Source: Topomyia yanbarensis (Eukaryota > Arthropoda > Insecta > Diptera > Culicidae). Taken from it: a DNA stretch of 64,000 bases. The translations under genes and the position numbers were made by a program. Location: contig NC_080671.1 in assembly GCF_030247195.1 (NCBI RefSeq), forward strand, positions 85,558,370 to 85,622,369, read 5' to 3'. This document shows, one piece after another, positions 12,032 to 24,749 of the stretch (position 1 is its first letter; every line of letters begins with the position of its first letter). Under the pieces are notes generated by a model, which had not been told where the DNA came from, did no database searches, and saw only the letters and a program-made list of their open reading frames with translations.

Positions 12032-13005
12032 AAGGGAAGTGGGCCAATTCGGACCGCTGGCCAATTCGGACCCCCAGCTGTTTCTCAGCTATGGTAATAT
12101 TATGAAAAGCGTATATATCATTTTCGTGGCTGTCATGTAGCTCTGTTCTATCTCACAAAATTTGGATTTGTGGATCTGCTGGATAATATGGTCGGTGTTA
12201 AGTTAAACCGGACTAAGTCGCAAAAGATAAAAAAAATGAGATAATCATAGCAATAGATAAAGAATTTCATCAGCGACATTCAACTTTTGCCAGATTTGAA
12301 ATATGTAACAATAAACAAGAATTACGGCAAAAATTCATTTCCATTTATAATGTAAAGGATGCTGCGATCCAAACTTTAAACTCGTTTTTCTCGAAATAAA
12401 TATGTTGTCACTTAGTCCGGTCTGACTTAACACCGACCATATCACTTATTTAATATTTTGTATTGGGCGAGACTATCAATTGCTTTCGTTTAATCGGTGT
12501 GTGAATAACATAATATCCAATCCGGACCTTTTGCCTTATATACGATCTGATAAGCGATCGCGAAAAACCGTTTGTGAGGAAAGTATCCGCAGTCGGACGT
12601 TCTTTCAGGAAATCATACGTTTTAGCAAATCGGTTGATAGATTTCGACGTTATAGCTGATAATCTATTTTAATATAATTTTGCCCAGCTCTTATTTTTTA
12701 TTGTACATTTACTACAAAATTTGATACATCACAGAGAACTTTTCATTTCACAATTCGAAATTTAGTGAAAATCAAATAGGAATTACTTAGGATAAAATAG
12801 GAATTCTTTTCTATCGATAAGTAGATCGATAAGAAATGGGTGGTCCGAATTGGAACAGGGTTGGGGTAATTCGGACCATTCGTATACATATGCGCAGAAC
12901 CGTTTAACCGCTTTCTGGAAAAAATATTTATTTGTGAATCGGTTGACACGTTTCAGTTCTATAGCTCGTAAACTCTTACTAGGTCCGGATTGGCCCAGTT
13001 CCCCC
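12032..13005. mobile_element. TA-flanked MITE, GGGCCAATTCGGACC family, copy B (inverted)
   Basis: Ends GGGAAGTGGGCCAATTC and (reverse complement) GGGGGAACTGGGCCAAT sit between TA at 12030-12031 and 13006-13007. The left end matches the right end of copy A at 2121-2989, so the two copies are in opposite orientation. The terminal word recurs internally (12047-12076 and 12840-12880). A second MITE (12190-12438) is nested inside. Without it this copy is about 720 bp, shorter than copy A. Non-coding. Confidence 0.72.
12190..12438. mobile_element. 249-bp MITE with ~29-bp TIRs and 4-bp duplication, copy 1
   Basis: GGTCGGTGTTAAGT at the left and ACTTAACACCGACC at the right are inverted. ATAT flanks both sides (12186-12189 and 12439-12442). 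The interior (CAATAAACAAGAATTA, GGATGCTGCGATCCAAAC and CGTTTTTCTCGAAAT) is shared with a copy in opposite orientation at 38928-39174. Four-base duplications at both copies argue for a 4-bp-TSD MITE class rather than a TA-specific one. Confidence 0.85.
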
Positions 13006-13007
13006 TA

Positions 13008-16000
13008 TATGTACACATTCGAATACGTTCGGCAAGTAACCGTTGTTTCTGGAGCAGTTTATTAATTTGTGTTTCAAGTTCACGATGTTTTGTTCTCGAT
13101 TCATATGTCATTTGTGGATCCTTTTGATTGACTGTCTCTTACTTCTTCTAAAGCAAAAAAACCGTTCAAATTCTGTGCACATCAAACGGTACAGAAGCTT
13201 CTTCCAAATAAGGTCCAAAAATCCGTACAGTCCTCCCAATTTTTGGAGGGTTGATATGCTTAATTATATCTAATGTGAATTACGGTTTAAGTCTTTACGC
13301 CTTACTTCCATGTGCCCAACACATGAATTTAAGCAATATCCCACCCTAAGGAGAAAATTGGTTTAAAACCACGTTGTGTGAAAAGGGAACAAAATCGAAT
13401 TACATATGGCACTTGAATACTGCACAAGTCAAGTCCACAATTGACCACACTACGGAAAATCCTGTACCGGCTGAAACTTTGACCCATCAACAGCAATTTG
13501 ATTTATTCACTCGTTGCACAAGTGAAATAGAAAACGAAATAATTTCGAATTAAAAATAATGAAATACTGCATTTCAAAATTGGCATAATCATTATAATTT
13601 ACCATACACTTGGCTACAGGATTGATCAACTCGGAACCACCACTCAACTGCCAGTCGCTATGCTTTTATAATAAGCAACTTAACACCTGCCCTCACGAAC
13701 GCATGGCTCGCACTCAAAGCTCGTTCCAAGACAAATATTTGCCTGGCACAGATTCTAAGCTTACGCAAAGCAGCCGGCCCATAGCAAAGGGGAAGGGGAG
13801 CGAATAGTTTCTGCGCCTTTGGAAAGCTCTTCTTCGAGCAGGCCTCCAACGGCGATTGACGCCGAATCAAAGTTGGCTGAATAAATATTGATTCGATCGG
13901 ACGTTTGCTGAGGAGATTCGATGATTACGAATTGTTTGATTAGCATAAAATTGAATTTACTAATCGCTTGAAGGTCTGCAAGGAGCAGGATGGCGTAGCT
14001 GTGCGAGGGGAGCTGATAGTAAAAATAAAGTGTTACAAAAGGGTCAGTGGAATAATTGATTTTACGACTTTTTTTAAGGTGATTAAACGACTCAGTCATT
14101 TTCCGGCGCAGCTGCTAGGTTTTAGGTAACAAAACCCTTACGGCTAACTCGAAAAAAATGTAAGGAAAACTGAAGGTTGTTAAGTGAAAGTGAGTACTGA
14201 ACCTATCAATGCTATAATTTAGAAAAATAATGATAATTGTTTTTATCCGGATTGCCTAACCTGTTGAGATCGCTGATAGTTAAATCGCATAAGAAATCGC
14301 ACTAATAGTAAGCTAATTATGATGTTGACATCCCATTACTAATTGATCATATATGTAAATCGAGTACAAATCTAATGGCATTTTCTAATGCTGGTAAGCA
14401 ATTAGGTAAACTCACAGAAATGTATGTAAACAATAAAAATAATATACCATGTAATTAGATGGGGTGATTAAGCACACTTTGCGTTGTTGCCCTGCGTACT
14501 CTACTATAATAAAATATACAGTAAAGAGTGAGCTTCTCAGTGTACCGCATGTTGCTGAAATTAGACATGATTTCTGTTTGTGTAAATGTTGGAATAAATT
14601 GCCTAGAAGATGCTTGAAGGTACGTCGGACCTTGGATAATTTTATCACCGTTACAAAAAATAAGTTATGCATAAGCTGACCAACTCTGATGAAAAACTCA
14701 CGCCGAATGGAAAAGAAGCACGAACGTAACAACGTAACCTACGCCACACTCATGCGCAAGGTTTACGCCCTAAATCATCACTGTTCGTCGGTTTGGTTTA
14801 TGAATAATTCGTAAACTGAAATGTAAAGAAATTGTGTTGTGAGTGAGCTGAACTGTTAAAGTAGCTAAATCATAGCAATGAAGGTTGAATTAACCTTATT
14901 GAAAAAAATAGAGCGCAAAAAATATTTTTGAAAAGTCAGTTTCAAATAAATAATGATCAAATTCTCTTCAAATCAAATTCAAATTCGTCTTTGTTCATAA
15001 AATATAAATTAGTGAACGAAATTGGAAAAATATTTGCTTATACTTCTGAATGTCAAAACGCGAACTTTGGGACTTTACGATTTAATCCTTCTAACAAGTT
15101 TTGCACAACTTTCTTATTCATGATATGAACGTGACTGACAAGCAAAATAATCTCAACGCGGTCTTCATAGTTTTTTTTCTAATTCCATTAGAAGCGGAAA
15201 CTGCAAGCTTGAGTCAATGATTAGGGTATGGGAGTCGCAATAGTCAGTTTTTAGACCACTTCCGGGAGGGTGCCATTACCTCGAACCTGATCCATTCGCA
15301 TACAGGGACATTACGCATCTCGATTCGATCAAAATTCTGTCGAATCGACCTTGTTTCGCATTAGGCATTTCGAACCGAGCTCGAAAGTAAACCAAAACAA
15401 TCGAACTCGAAAGCGACTCGAGTCGAACGTATTTGCTCGATAGTTTTATTGCTATCGACTATCGTTCGAAATTATGATTTTGTGTATTTATTTAATGTCA
15501 TTTTTTAAATTGGTTTACAATCGGAATACTTAGAGGAACCAAAAGGTGTAAAAAGTTCCCGCGCACTTTGAGCTACTTTATGTTATATCTATTTTCACCA
15601 TCAGGAACATAGTTTTTTTGTAAAAAGTAATACCAAATATTGATAATAAATTATCCTACACTAAGTAATAATAAAAAGTGTTAAAATAAATCGATGGAGC
15701 AAAGTGAAGACACCTTGACTTGTCTAATCGCTATTTCATAGATCATGATTATATGATCATTTTTTATTTCAAAGTGGTGATTTACACAATTTTATATTCT
15801 AATTAATGCATTTGTTGGCGGCTGTACCTCAATTGTTTTCAATATCACAACAATGTAGCCTTGAATTCAATGTCATAATGTTTTAAACACCAACGAATTT
15901 GATCATGATTAGGTGTTATATCGTCATTTGTATTAAATGCATGGAAATACAAAATATTCTCTTATATAGCAAAGAACTTTAAATCAAATTGGATTGCTAA

Positions 16001-16744
16001 CAAATTTGAATGCATCAACCGATTAAAAATTATGCCATCTACAATTTCTTGAGGCACTATAATCTTCATTTTGACTGTGTTCTCCCCACATCTGTGTGCG
16101 TGCTATATCTTTAACAAAATAATTAATTAACAAGTACACGGAAAACTCTGCAAACACAAAAATGAATTTTTGTCTTGACTATTCAACGAACTAGTTTTTT
16201 GATTTTTGCGTCATCGATTGTTGAAAAAATTGTTGCTTTTGGAAGCTTCCTGAAAAAAACCTTGAAAACTAAAATTTTAATACAAAATTAGCCATTTTTA
16301 TTGAAAAGGGCAGTTTGTTCGCTATGATTATTTTCCAAATTTTTTGAAGCTAATATAAAAGCGGCTTCGAAGTTGTGTTGTTTTAAACAATTATTTTTGA
16401 TGAGTCAATTCAGTTATTATATATGTTATTTAATGTAAGTATAATTGTGAATAATTCATTCTGCAGATAATAAATTCACGCTTGAGGTCCGAATAAGAGA
16501 CACTACCAGCTAGGCATTTCGATTTTTCGGTGCTTCATCTTAAACAGCGAGATATATTAAAATTTTGTGGTAGGAAGTTCAAGAATACAGTCATATCAAA
16601 CTAAAATAATGCCCAAGCATTGAAAAGAGGTGGTGAGGGCGAGTGACGTGAACAAATTATGAACGTTTACGTCAATTTCTTTACCACTATCACTATTTTT
16701 ATTCTGTGAATTTGACGCCCATCGAAAAAAAACAAAACAAAGTG
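13008..16744. other. unassigned DNA
   Basis: Incidental frames only. 13610-14100 is somewhat richer in G and C and open in several frames on both strands, but no domain is recognisable. 15290-15480 has many TCGAA and CGAAC words around a small inverted repeat. No exon with convincing splice signals was found. Confidence 0.45.
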
Positions 16745-16746
16745 TA

Positions 16747-17711
16747 GGGGAACATGGGGAGACTTGACCAAGCGCAAAATTCTATTTTTGGCTATGGCGT
16801 CTTCTATTCGATTCTTAAATTTTTTTTCAAAAATATTGTTATACTTGCTTCGATCCCTTAAGGTAATTTTAAAAGTTTGGAATGAAAAATCCTTTCCTTA
16901 CAAAAAATATTACGTGATTAATAAATTTGCATTAAATGATGTAATTTTTTATCAAGTTTTGTATGGAAATATCTACTCGACTACTAATTACTGTTAATGT
17001 ACTAATATCTTAATCCTTGTGAATCAGTGAAATGATTTTACATAAATTGGAACATTGGAATAGTTATTACTAGATTTTGCATGACATTAAAAGCAATAAC
17101 TAATGTTGGGGAGACTTGACCAAATGGAAATTAGCTGAAGAAAGATACACAGTTCCTGATATTTGTTATGCTTTGGTATCTACTGTTAATGTTAATCACG
17201 CCATAAAAAAATCCCACCTCAAACATAAGTCTTTATATTTTAGTATTAGTAAACAAAGTTAGCAATAGTAGGTCTGATTTCGTGACGTGTGAACATGCAA
17301 TGCAAGCAGTACAGTTAATCCCTAAAAAGAAATGCATTGAAAAATCGAAATTTATAAAATGCAACTGTTATTTTTTTACTGCTACCTAAGGATCTCGACA
17401 ATAAGGAAAAAAATAATTACAGTATGTTTTATGTCATTATTTTTTGTTATGATTTTTCAAAATTCTCTTGGTCAAGTCTCCCCACGCCTTGGTTAAGTCT
17501 CCCCGCAGTGGGGAGACTTGACAAAAAAAAAACGATCAGAGAAAAACTTTTGTAACTTTTCAAAAATTAAATTAAAAATTCTGCAAAAAATCATGAAGAC
17601 GCGCAATAACTTTGCACATTATATCTCAATGACTTTAGAGGGATTCTCAACTTTTTTCAGAGATTTATGCAGGTTTAGCTGAAAATCTGGTCAAGTCTCC
17701 CCATGTTCCCC
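16747..17711. mobile_element. TA-flanked element with perfect 24-bp TIRs (GGGGAGACTTGACC)
   Basis: The left end (16747-16770) and the right end (17688-17711) are exact reverse complements over 24 bp, starting GGGGAACATGGGGAG. TA lies at 16745-16746 and 17712-17713. The motif GGGGAGACTTGACC is repeated inside in both orientations near 17107, 17470, 17494 and 17508. It is 965 bp, AT-rich, with no transposase. Perfect ends suggest a fairly young insertion. Confidence 0.88.
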
Positions 17712-17897
17712 TAATTTTGTTCACACTGAAAAAATATCTTAAGTGACATGAAAATTATCATACAATGAATGAAATCCTTACTCGATTTCTGCAATGAAGC
17801 ATTTTCGTGCATTGTAAATAGTTCGTTTCGTTTATTTCACGAACTGAAAAAATGGCATCTTGATGAACGAAACGTTGAGTAATGTTACATATTTAAT

Positions 17898-18756
17898 GCA
17901 CGGGTCATTCCACAGCAAATCTTAGCATTAAATAATTGATATCTATTTTTAATTTTGACTGATTTTTTTTTTCAAGTTATGAGTTTTTGAATTTCATGAA
18001 TTGGGCCATTTTTCAACCACTGAGAACTCGGAAACTTTTCGTTGTACGGAAAAATGTATTAAATAATAAAAAGTGTGTTTTCGCATGAGCTCACTAATAA
18101 AAATCTGACAGTTTTTTTTGGTATTTATGTTATGAATTCTGCAAATGTTAGAAGAAAATTAAAAAAAACAAGCTTGGGCTAAAAAGTTTTTTATTCTATG
18201 ACAACATTTATAATTATATTGAAAACTTAATTACTTTACGAGATATTTCAATTAAAGCTGACCCATAACATGGCGTTTAATGCAAAATTGCCACTTTTAA
18301 TGTTATAATTGTAATATCTTGTAAAACATTTTAAGATCCACTGCAAAATTTTTACACAATGTGATTAACATGAATTTTATCATTTAAAGAAAATTTAAGC
18401 AATAAGAATTGATCGAACTTTTAAACAATTAAATTTTTTTTATAATTATTGCAGAATATAGAAGTTGTAAAAAAATTCTCAATTTTTCCGGCAAGCTCAT
18501 GCGAAAATGCAACTTTTTATATTCAATATTTTTTCCATGCATAAAATACTTTCCGATCTATCAACGATTGAAAAATGTTCAATTTTTCAAACTTTAAAAA
18601 TTAAAAGCTTATAACTTGAAGTAAATATTATATAAATGAAGTAAATATTATATTCAGCCATAATACCTGTCAAATATTTTTAGCTAAAGAATTAAAAAAA
18701 TGGGAATGAACAAATTTTATTTATAAATCTGACTTTGATTGGCCCGTACTGTGCAT
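17898..18756. repeat. foldback-like element, long imperfect inverted arms
   Basis: GTTTTCGCATGAGC (about 18079-18092) is mirrored by GCTCATGCGAAAA (about 18495-18507), with the flanking words AATAATAAAAAGT and CAAGTTATGAG mirrored in the same order. Outer words GGGTCATT and a GGCCC relative lie at the two ends. Nearly the whole 860 bp folds on itself. No target duplication was fixed and no coding capacity was seen. Confidence 0.55.
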
Positions 18757-18973
18757 GAAAGTTGTCATCGATATCCAAACTATTTTTCTTAAATGAAACG
18801 AAATGATTTGTTCTTTTATCAATTGTTTTATATAGTAAGAATATTTTTGGAAAGGTTAAATTTTTTGTACATAAAAGGAAAAATTACATCGGATCACTAA
18901 CAACATCGATTTTATTTCAAAGTGCTCACCCCTATTGAGTACTAGAAAATATGTTATATTCGTGAAACTTATC

Positions 18974-19146
<173 letters not shown>

Positions 19147-19554
19147 AAATTTTCAATTTTTAGTTAAAATCTGACACTTCGAAAGTTATTTGCAAAATAA
19201 CCCTACTCTGGAGCATGGTTAAAATTGACAGAGCGATAGTTAAATTTGACAGCTCGATGGTTAAAATTTTGCCCATGATGCAGAATAAAAAGGTGGAAAC
19301 ATTTTCTGTACCTAATTGAGGTTGTCAATATTTTTCAATACAAAATTAAGGGATAAAGATGGAAACGATAACGTGTTGTCTTAAGATTTGTTTGGGTTAT
19401 TTCATGATGTGGATGTTTACTTTTCGAGGCTATGACTGTCATACTTAATGTAATAAGAAAAAACTAATTTTAAAATATCGACAAATGTTCACACCTCTAC
19501 CAACTTGTGTTCATCGCTGCTGTCAATTTTAAATAACTATCCATATGTCAACTT

Positions 19555-20016
19555 TTGAAATGGTTCGCTCTCTCGGTTAAATTTTTCCATTCAAGAAAAA
19601 ATAACTTTCGAACTGTCAAATTTGACCTAAAGGTTAAAAATATCGCCAAATGGTTCACAGCCTTAGTCGAAACGACTTCAAAACGTTTGAAATCGAGTCA
19701 CTCGAATCGAGATGAGAAAGCGACCCCAGCATGTTTGGGCCCAAGTCACAAGGAAACCAGCGCTGCAGGAACTTCACTTACACTGAATGAACAATTCCAT
19801 TCCATTTTGCTTGAAAATATAACAAACCATCCAGCTGGAGAGATCATTTCTATCGAATCTATTAGCTTCAAAAATATTGTATTGGTAAACCGAAGACTCC
19901 ATCAGTATTGGGACACAAAACATAGTTCACCGATCGGCTGGGGCTTTCCAAACATCGTCTACAAAGCCTCTCTGCCACTGCGGAATGTACGTAGCAATCT
20001 TGATGAACTGCGATAA
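19555..20016 (+). other. 153-codon open frame without an ATG, unassigned
   Basis: The frame is open for 153 codons but opens at TTG and contains no in-frame ATG, so it cannot be a stand-alone eukaryotic CDS. The second half has moderate base composition and plausible residues (Asn-Glu-Gln-Phe-His, and Ile-Gly-Trp-Gly-Phe near codons 82-130), but I recognise no family. It could be a decayed exon or element fragment. A poly-G run follows 85 bp downstream. Confidence 0.2.
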
Positions 20017-20101
20017 TACTCATGTCACGGACAGGCCCTTAGCGTGCAGTTGGCCTGGTTGGCCCCCGCCAAGGACACACCCTTTGTGTGGGGTGATCGG
20101 A

Positions 20102-20113
20102 GGGGGGGGGGGG
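20102..20113 (+). repeat. poly-G run (12 G)
   Basis: Twelve consecutive G directly downstream of GATCGGA. The surrounding 70 bp are GC-rich compared with the window. Possible G-quadruplex-forming or assembly-sensitive tract. Confidence 0.8.
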
Positions 20114-20324
20114 AGGTGGCTGAAATCTTGATCTGCTCTATAAAATAAGTGTGATTTTTATCAAAGAATGGTGACAATAAATAAGTCATAAAATATTTCA
20201 GGATAAATGTGTCATTTGTATGGTTACACTAAATTATTTAGTATACTATATCTCTCCCTGTGAAGAAAAAAAGAACTAAAACGAAAATTGAGTTAAACCA
20301 CTTTTGTGAGCGAAAGGCACAAAG

Positions 20325-20470
20325 CTTGTAACTAAATGAAATTTATATTTCGACTTCGTCTCATCAGAATCCGACACACACTTAGAGCCTGGGCCAAAAC
20401 CGGCGCTAGTTTAGTCCTCGTTTATAGTTGGTGCCAGTTTCTGTAGTTGAAACGCAAAAAAAATCCATAG
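20325..20470 (-). repeat. dispersed repeat with GATGAGACGAAGTCG core, copy 1
   Basis: Read on the minus strand it contains GTCGGATTCTGATGAGACG, then AAGTCGAAAT and a TTTAGTTA word. Upstream of these is CGGCGCT, and GTTTC next to a T-run. The same core lies at 42855-42960 (minus) and 49625-49805 (plus). Outer words (GTTGGTGCCAGTTTCTG) resemble those at 10690-10735 and 60840-60885. Non-coding family of unknown class. Confidence 0.6.
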
Positions 20471-20742
20471 ATAGCTAAATTATTGTTCGATAGTCAAACT
20501 GAAAAGGAGCCCCAAACTGAGACTACACCAAAGGCGTCAAAAGACAACACTACGACAGTGTTAATCACATTCAGATTTAGTTTTTCCTAAATATAATGTG
20601 GATATAAGAATAGATAACGATCGTGTTTGAATAGCACGATAAGGACATTTCCACTGAAAAACTTCATATACAAAAGAAGACGAAAATTATCCCAAACTTT
20701 ATTGCTCTTGTCTCAGTTTACATACAATAGAACAGATGAATT

Positions 20743-20767
20743 GCTGGCGTCCAAAAGGGACTAACCC
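20743..20767 (-). repeat. 25-bp motif GGGTTAGCCCCTTTTGGACG..., solo inverted copy
   Basis: This is the reverse complement, with one mismatch, of a 25-bp motif present twice in direct orientation at 24554-24578 and 24725-24749. It looks like the right end of a TA-type element whose left end is not recognisable. Confidence 0.5.
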
Positions 20768-20929
20768 ACATTTTGCATTTTCTACAAGAAATGGAACAAA
20801 AATCCGCATTTTCAAATTAACATTGTTTTTATTATAAAAATACATTATTTTATTAGTAGTTCGTTGACCCATGTTTTCTAGAAAAAATAGGATCGCTTTA
20901 TTTGATCATTTCATATTAGTTCGGAATTC

Positions 20930-21210
20930 AGTCGCTAGGGCGGCACTGTTATCAACTTTTTAATGGAACGAAATAGAAAGATGGTGTCTACGGCAAAGTT
21001 GTATGCCAGGTAATTATAAGTATATATTCTGAAAACGCTAACTTTGTAGATCCTACAGATTTTGGAATATGGTGCATTTTTGAAAACATAGCCTGTAAGA
21101 AAATGTTTTAACTAAAACCTTCTCTATCTCGAAACATACAAGACCTACAAAGTTTGCATCTTCAGAAGTTATGTTTAAAATGAGAGGAACTACAACTTTC
21201 TCGAATAAAG
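20930..21210 (+). repeat. degenerate satellite-like unit
   Basis: GCTAGGGCGGCACTG and GGTGTCTACGGCAAAGTTGT resemble, in order and spacing, the punctuation of the ~150-bp tandem repeat at 885-3665 (CTAGCGCCACCTAGTGG followed by an ACTTTGCCAAAGACACC-type word). One to two diverged units can be guessed; the assignment is tentative. Confidence 0.3.
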
Positions 21211-21281
21211 TGTTAAATGCCATACAGCAACTCTTCCGAAGACTCCATAACTTTAAAACAAAAGAAAATAATTGATTCCAC

Positions 21282-23235
21282 GTTTTGCCTTTCTCATATA
21301 AAGAAAGGCTATGTAATCACTCCAAAAATCGATCTTCCAACCAAAGCCCGGAGGGCCGATATCCCATTCGATTCAGTTCATCGAGATCTCAAAATGTCTG
21401 TGTGTGTATGTATGTGTGTGTCAAATAATGATACTCAATTTTCTCAGAGATGGCTCAACCGATTTGCACAAACTTAGTTTCAAATGAACGGTATGATGCT
21501 CCCATAAGACGCTATTGAATTTTTAGTTTATCGGATTTTTGGTTCCGGAGTTACGGGCTGAAGAGTGCGGTCACACAGAAATTCCTATATAAACTGGTAA
21601 CCCTATGATGCCCGAATGATGTAATATATATTAAAATAGGTTCAAAATTACTTGGATTTGCGGGTCTAGATCACTGAAGTTCCCGATCATGTCACACCTA
21701 TTTTCCAGCAAACTCTTAAGCGATTTCTACAAACTTGATTTCAAATGAAAGATATAGTACTCCCAATGACTGCTATTGAATTTCATTCAGTTCTGAATTT
21801 TGGTTCTGGAGTTACAGGTTGGTTATTGCGGCTACATAGTAATTTCTCATATGAACCGGTACAATCGTAATCAGGCATGGGAAAAATCATTTCACGAAAC
21901 GAGCAATTTGAAATCATCCACCAACATCCTCTTACTGTGAAACCCGATCTCGGCAACCCTTCTTGTGCAGAGTTACGCGTTCATGCGAAAGCGAGAAACA
22001 AAACACAAAACTGAAAAAAAAAAGGTAAAAGCGCCCGGCTATGATCCATTCTCCATCGCATACGTAGTGTTTTGAATGAAAGCAGAAAGGATCGCAAATG
22101 AATGCATTCTTTCATTCACAAAGATTCATTTCAAAACACTCACCGGATCGTTCTAATAAAAAAAACTTGTTCTTGTTTATAGGCCTATGAAATTTTTCAC
22201 TTGGTGATCTCTTATTGTTGAGTAAGTAGTTTGCAATGTGCTAGTGAAAAAAATAACTTCTTAAAACGATTCCGTGCATATCACAATATTAATTTCAAGT
22301 TGATTGTAGTGCAATCTACTTCTCAACATTGATTATAGTGTACATTTGCACTATAAAGTTGACCTAACCCATCCAGTGAATACAATGTCACATTCATTTG
22401 TGAACTAAAAGTTGATTCACTTGTCAATGTTTACAGTACAATCTTCCGATTCAATCCGCGAATAAAGAACACGATCTTCTTCATTCAACATAGTACGTGT
22501 CATTCTTTTACCTGGCTCATATCTTCGGAAGTTCATCTCTACCTACGTTCAGTTGTGTTCTTTTGGAGAGTTTTAGTCGGATCGTGAATGAACGACTGGC
22601 TGCTGTCACAGCAATGAACGGATTCGCCAAGAATCATGCGAATAAATGATAATTCCCATCCCTGATCGTAATATCTCATAGGTTTAAAATCTATTGAAAT
22701 TAACATTAAATTACTTAGATTCGCAGGCCTAGATCACTGATAGCTAATCAAAGATTATTGGAATGTATTGTCCACTATCGATATCTGAACCAATTTTCAC
22801 TAACCTAGTCTCAAATGAAGTTCGGCATTGAACCCTCCATCTACCCCTCCACCTCCTATCTCTAAGCCCTCCCCGCTTTCACCCCCACACCCTCTCAGAC
22901 CAACATCCCACATGCATTCCTTTCATCTACCCCGTATACTAAAATAAGTTAGATGATTCCCGACGCTTATTCCCCCTCCCACTAATTATATCCCTTCCCT
23001 TCTCCACCATGAAGTTAACATGAAGACAACATTGAACTCACGCTGGTTAAGCTATATAAATATTATATTTTTGTTTGTTTCAAGTGTGTCAGTATCGACA
23101 TATTGCTTATTGACAGTCGTGCACTTATATATGCTCATCAAGTGTAATAAGAATGTAATAGACATTTCCACAATGCTATATTGAACATAACCAACCATTA
23201 AATCATTGTTTGGATAAATGAGAAAAGCACAATTG
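21282..23235 (+). repeat. abundant mosquito-type dispersed repeat, copy 1, split by a hAT element
   Basis: It begins TTGCCTTTCTCATATAAAG with a small hairpin (GCCTTTCT and AGAAAGGC). It runs through a TG microsatellite (about 21397-21420) and words such as CTCAGAGATGGCTCAACCG and CCATAAGACGCTATTGAA. It contains a ~245-bp internal repeat (compare 21460, 21707 and 22680 onward) and a pyrimidine-rich segment at 22830-23010. It ends near AATGAGAAAAGCACAATTG, a mirrored form of the start. Part of the same family lies inverted at 25318-25612. No coding capacity. I know this sequence type only as a high-copy culicine repeat and do not assign a name. Confidence 0.6.
21872..22664. mobile_element. 793-bp non-autonomous hAT element with perfect 8-bp duplication
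   Basis: Ends CAGGCATGGGAAAAATCATTT-like (left, first 19 bases CAGGCATGGGAAAAATCAT) and, reverse-complemented, CAGGGATGGGAATTATCAT (right) are inverted. ATCGTAAT is duplicated exactly at 21864-21871 and 22665-22672. These are the hallmarks of hAT. The interior has repeated CATTCATT and GATTCAT words but no transposase. It splits the dispersed repeat at 21282-23235, so it is the younger of the two. Confidence 0.9.
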
Positions 23236-23371
23236 CACCACTAGGTGGATTAAAACAGGTTTTTTCAACTTTTCGACCACTATGTAACGTTTTAATTCCT
23301 TATTGCTCGGTGAACTTTCAATATAGAGACATGACACCTTACCTTTCGAAAAAAATATGCTCAATAATATA

Positions 23372-24305
23372 GGGTAAAAGGGTATAATACGCCCCAACGG
23401 AGCTAAATGACTCTCTTTGATTCCCAGGACTCCTGAATTATCTAAAAAGTAAAAATGACTGATAACAGTATCGTTGCATGAAATCAACGTACTAAGTTAG
23501 TGTGATATTTTTAATATGTTGCAAAACAACAATTTACACAAAAGTTTCAAATGAGCTACTTCGATGTAAGCTTCAACTTTTTCCAATAGCATTACAACCA
23601 ATTAGAAACAGTCGGATTCGATAGAACTATTTCAAGTAGCTTACTAGAAAATTATAGTTACTATCTTAGGTTTTAGCTTGGCTTAAAATTCATGTATTCA
23701 CAACAGATCATCACCGGCCCAAACGCCCCACCCATTGTTGTGGGGCATAGGGTAAAAGGGTATAATACGCCCCACCGGGGCAAAATGCCCCTTATCAATT
23801 CCCAGGATTCCTGAATTATCTAAAAAGTCAAAATGACTGATAACAGTATCGTTTCATGAAATCAACGTACAAAGTTAGATTTATATTTTTAATATGTTGC
23901 AAAACAACAATATACACAAAAGTTTGAAAAGCTTGGCTTAAAACTATGTGTGCGTGTAGAATTATTAATACATTCACAACAGCTCATCACCGGCTAAAAC
24001 CCCCCACCCATTGTTGTGGGGCATACTCACCGATTGCTGTGGGGCATACTATCCTCTTGTTGTGGGGTATATTACACTTTAACAGGGGGCATTTTGCCCT
24101 GGGTGAAAGAAAAAACTTGAAATTAGGCATCTTTGAAAAATGTTTAATAATACTGGTATCAGGATGTTTTTAATAAAAAATCAAACGGGTACTAATTTCT
24201 AACTAATATAACAATAAATTGGAGTAGTTAGTGAGAAGATCATAGTGTCGAAAGGTGAAATATAGCTATTTTTGCTTAAGGGGGGAGTATTAGACTTGTT
24301 TACCC
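23372..24305. mobile_element. TA-flanked element with internal 378-bp tandem duplication
   Basis: Ends GGGTAAAAGGGTATAATAC and, reverse-complemented from the right, GGGTAAACAAGTCTAATAC lie between TA at 23370-23371 and 24306-24307. The first part is repeated: 23370 onward and 23748 onward share the TIR plus about 180 bp nearly unchanged, then CACCCATTGTTGTGGGGCAT at the end of each unit. The second unit has lost about 100 bp. Further GTGGGGCATACT and GGGGTATATTACAC copies follow. No transposase. Confidence 0.75.
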
Positions 24306-24553
24306 TACACAAGAAATATATATTAGATAGAAAATAGCCATACATAGCAAGTGTATGAGCCTTACCTTTAAGAACGACTGTTTGGGCCGAAACGTCAACG
24401 TACAATGAAATCCAACTAAAACAGTATTGAAACGAGTTTACCGATATGTGAGCTATAACACAAAATTTACTGATTGCGAATCGATTGACTACTTTTTTCT
24501 CAAAACGTCGGAAAGCGAACGTGAAAACTTGAATTTCCATAAGACTCAATGTA

Positions 24554-24749
24554 GGGTTAGCCCCTTTTGGACGCCAGCTAGTACTGGGGTTACCTCCAAT
24601 GTCAACTTTGACTGCTAATATGAAAAAGTCTAAAAATAATTTTCAGGATTCTTAAATGGCAGTACACGTGGATTACTTAGAACTATCAAAATTTGCAAAA
24701 AATGTCGATTTCGGAAAAAAATGTGGGTTAGCCCCTTTTGGACGCCAGC
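24554..24749 (+). repeat. two direct copies of a 25-bp TA-element-like motif
   Basis: The 25 bases starting GGGTTAGCCCCTTTTGG at 24554-24578 recur identically at 24725-24749. The first follows TA, like the left end of the TA elements at 16747 and 23372. An inverted right-end form is at 20743-20767. No matching right end was found downstream, so the element appears broken. Confidence 0.55.
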
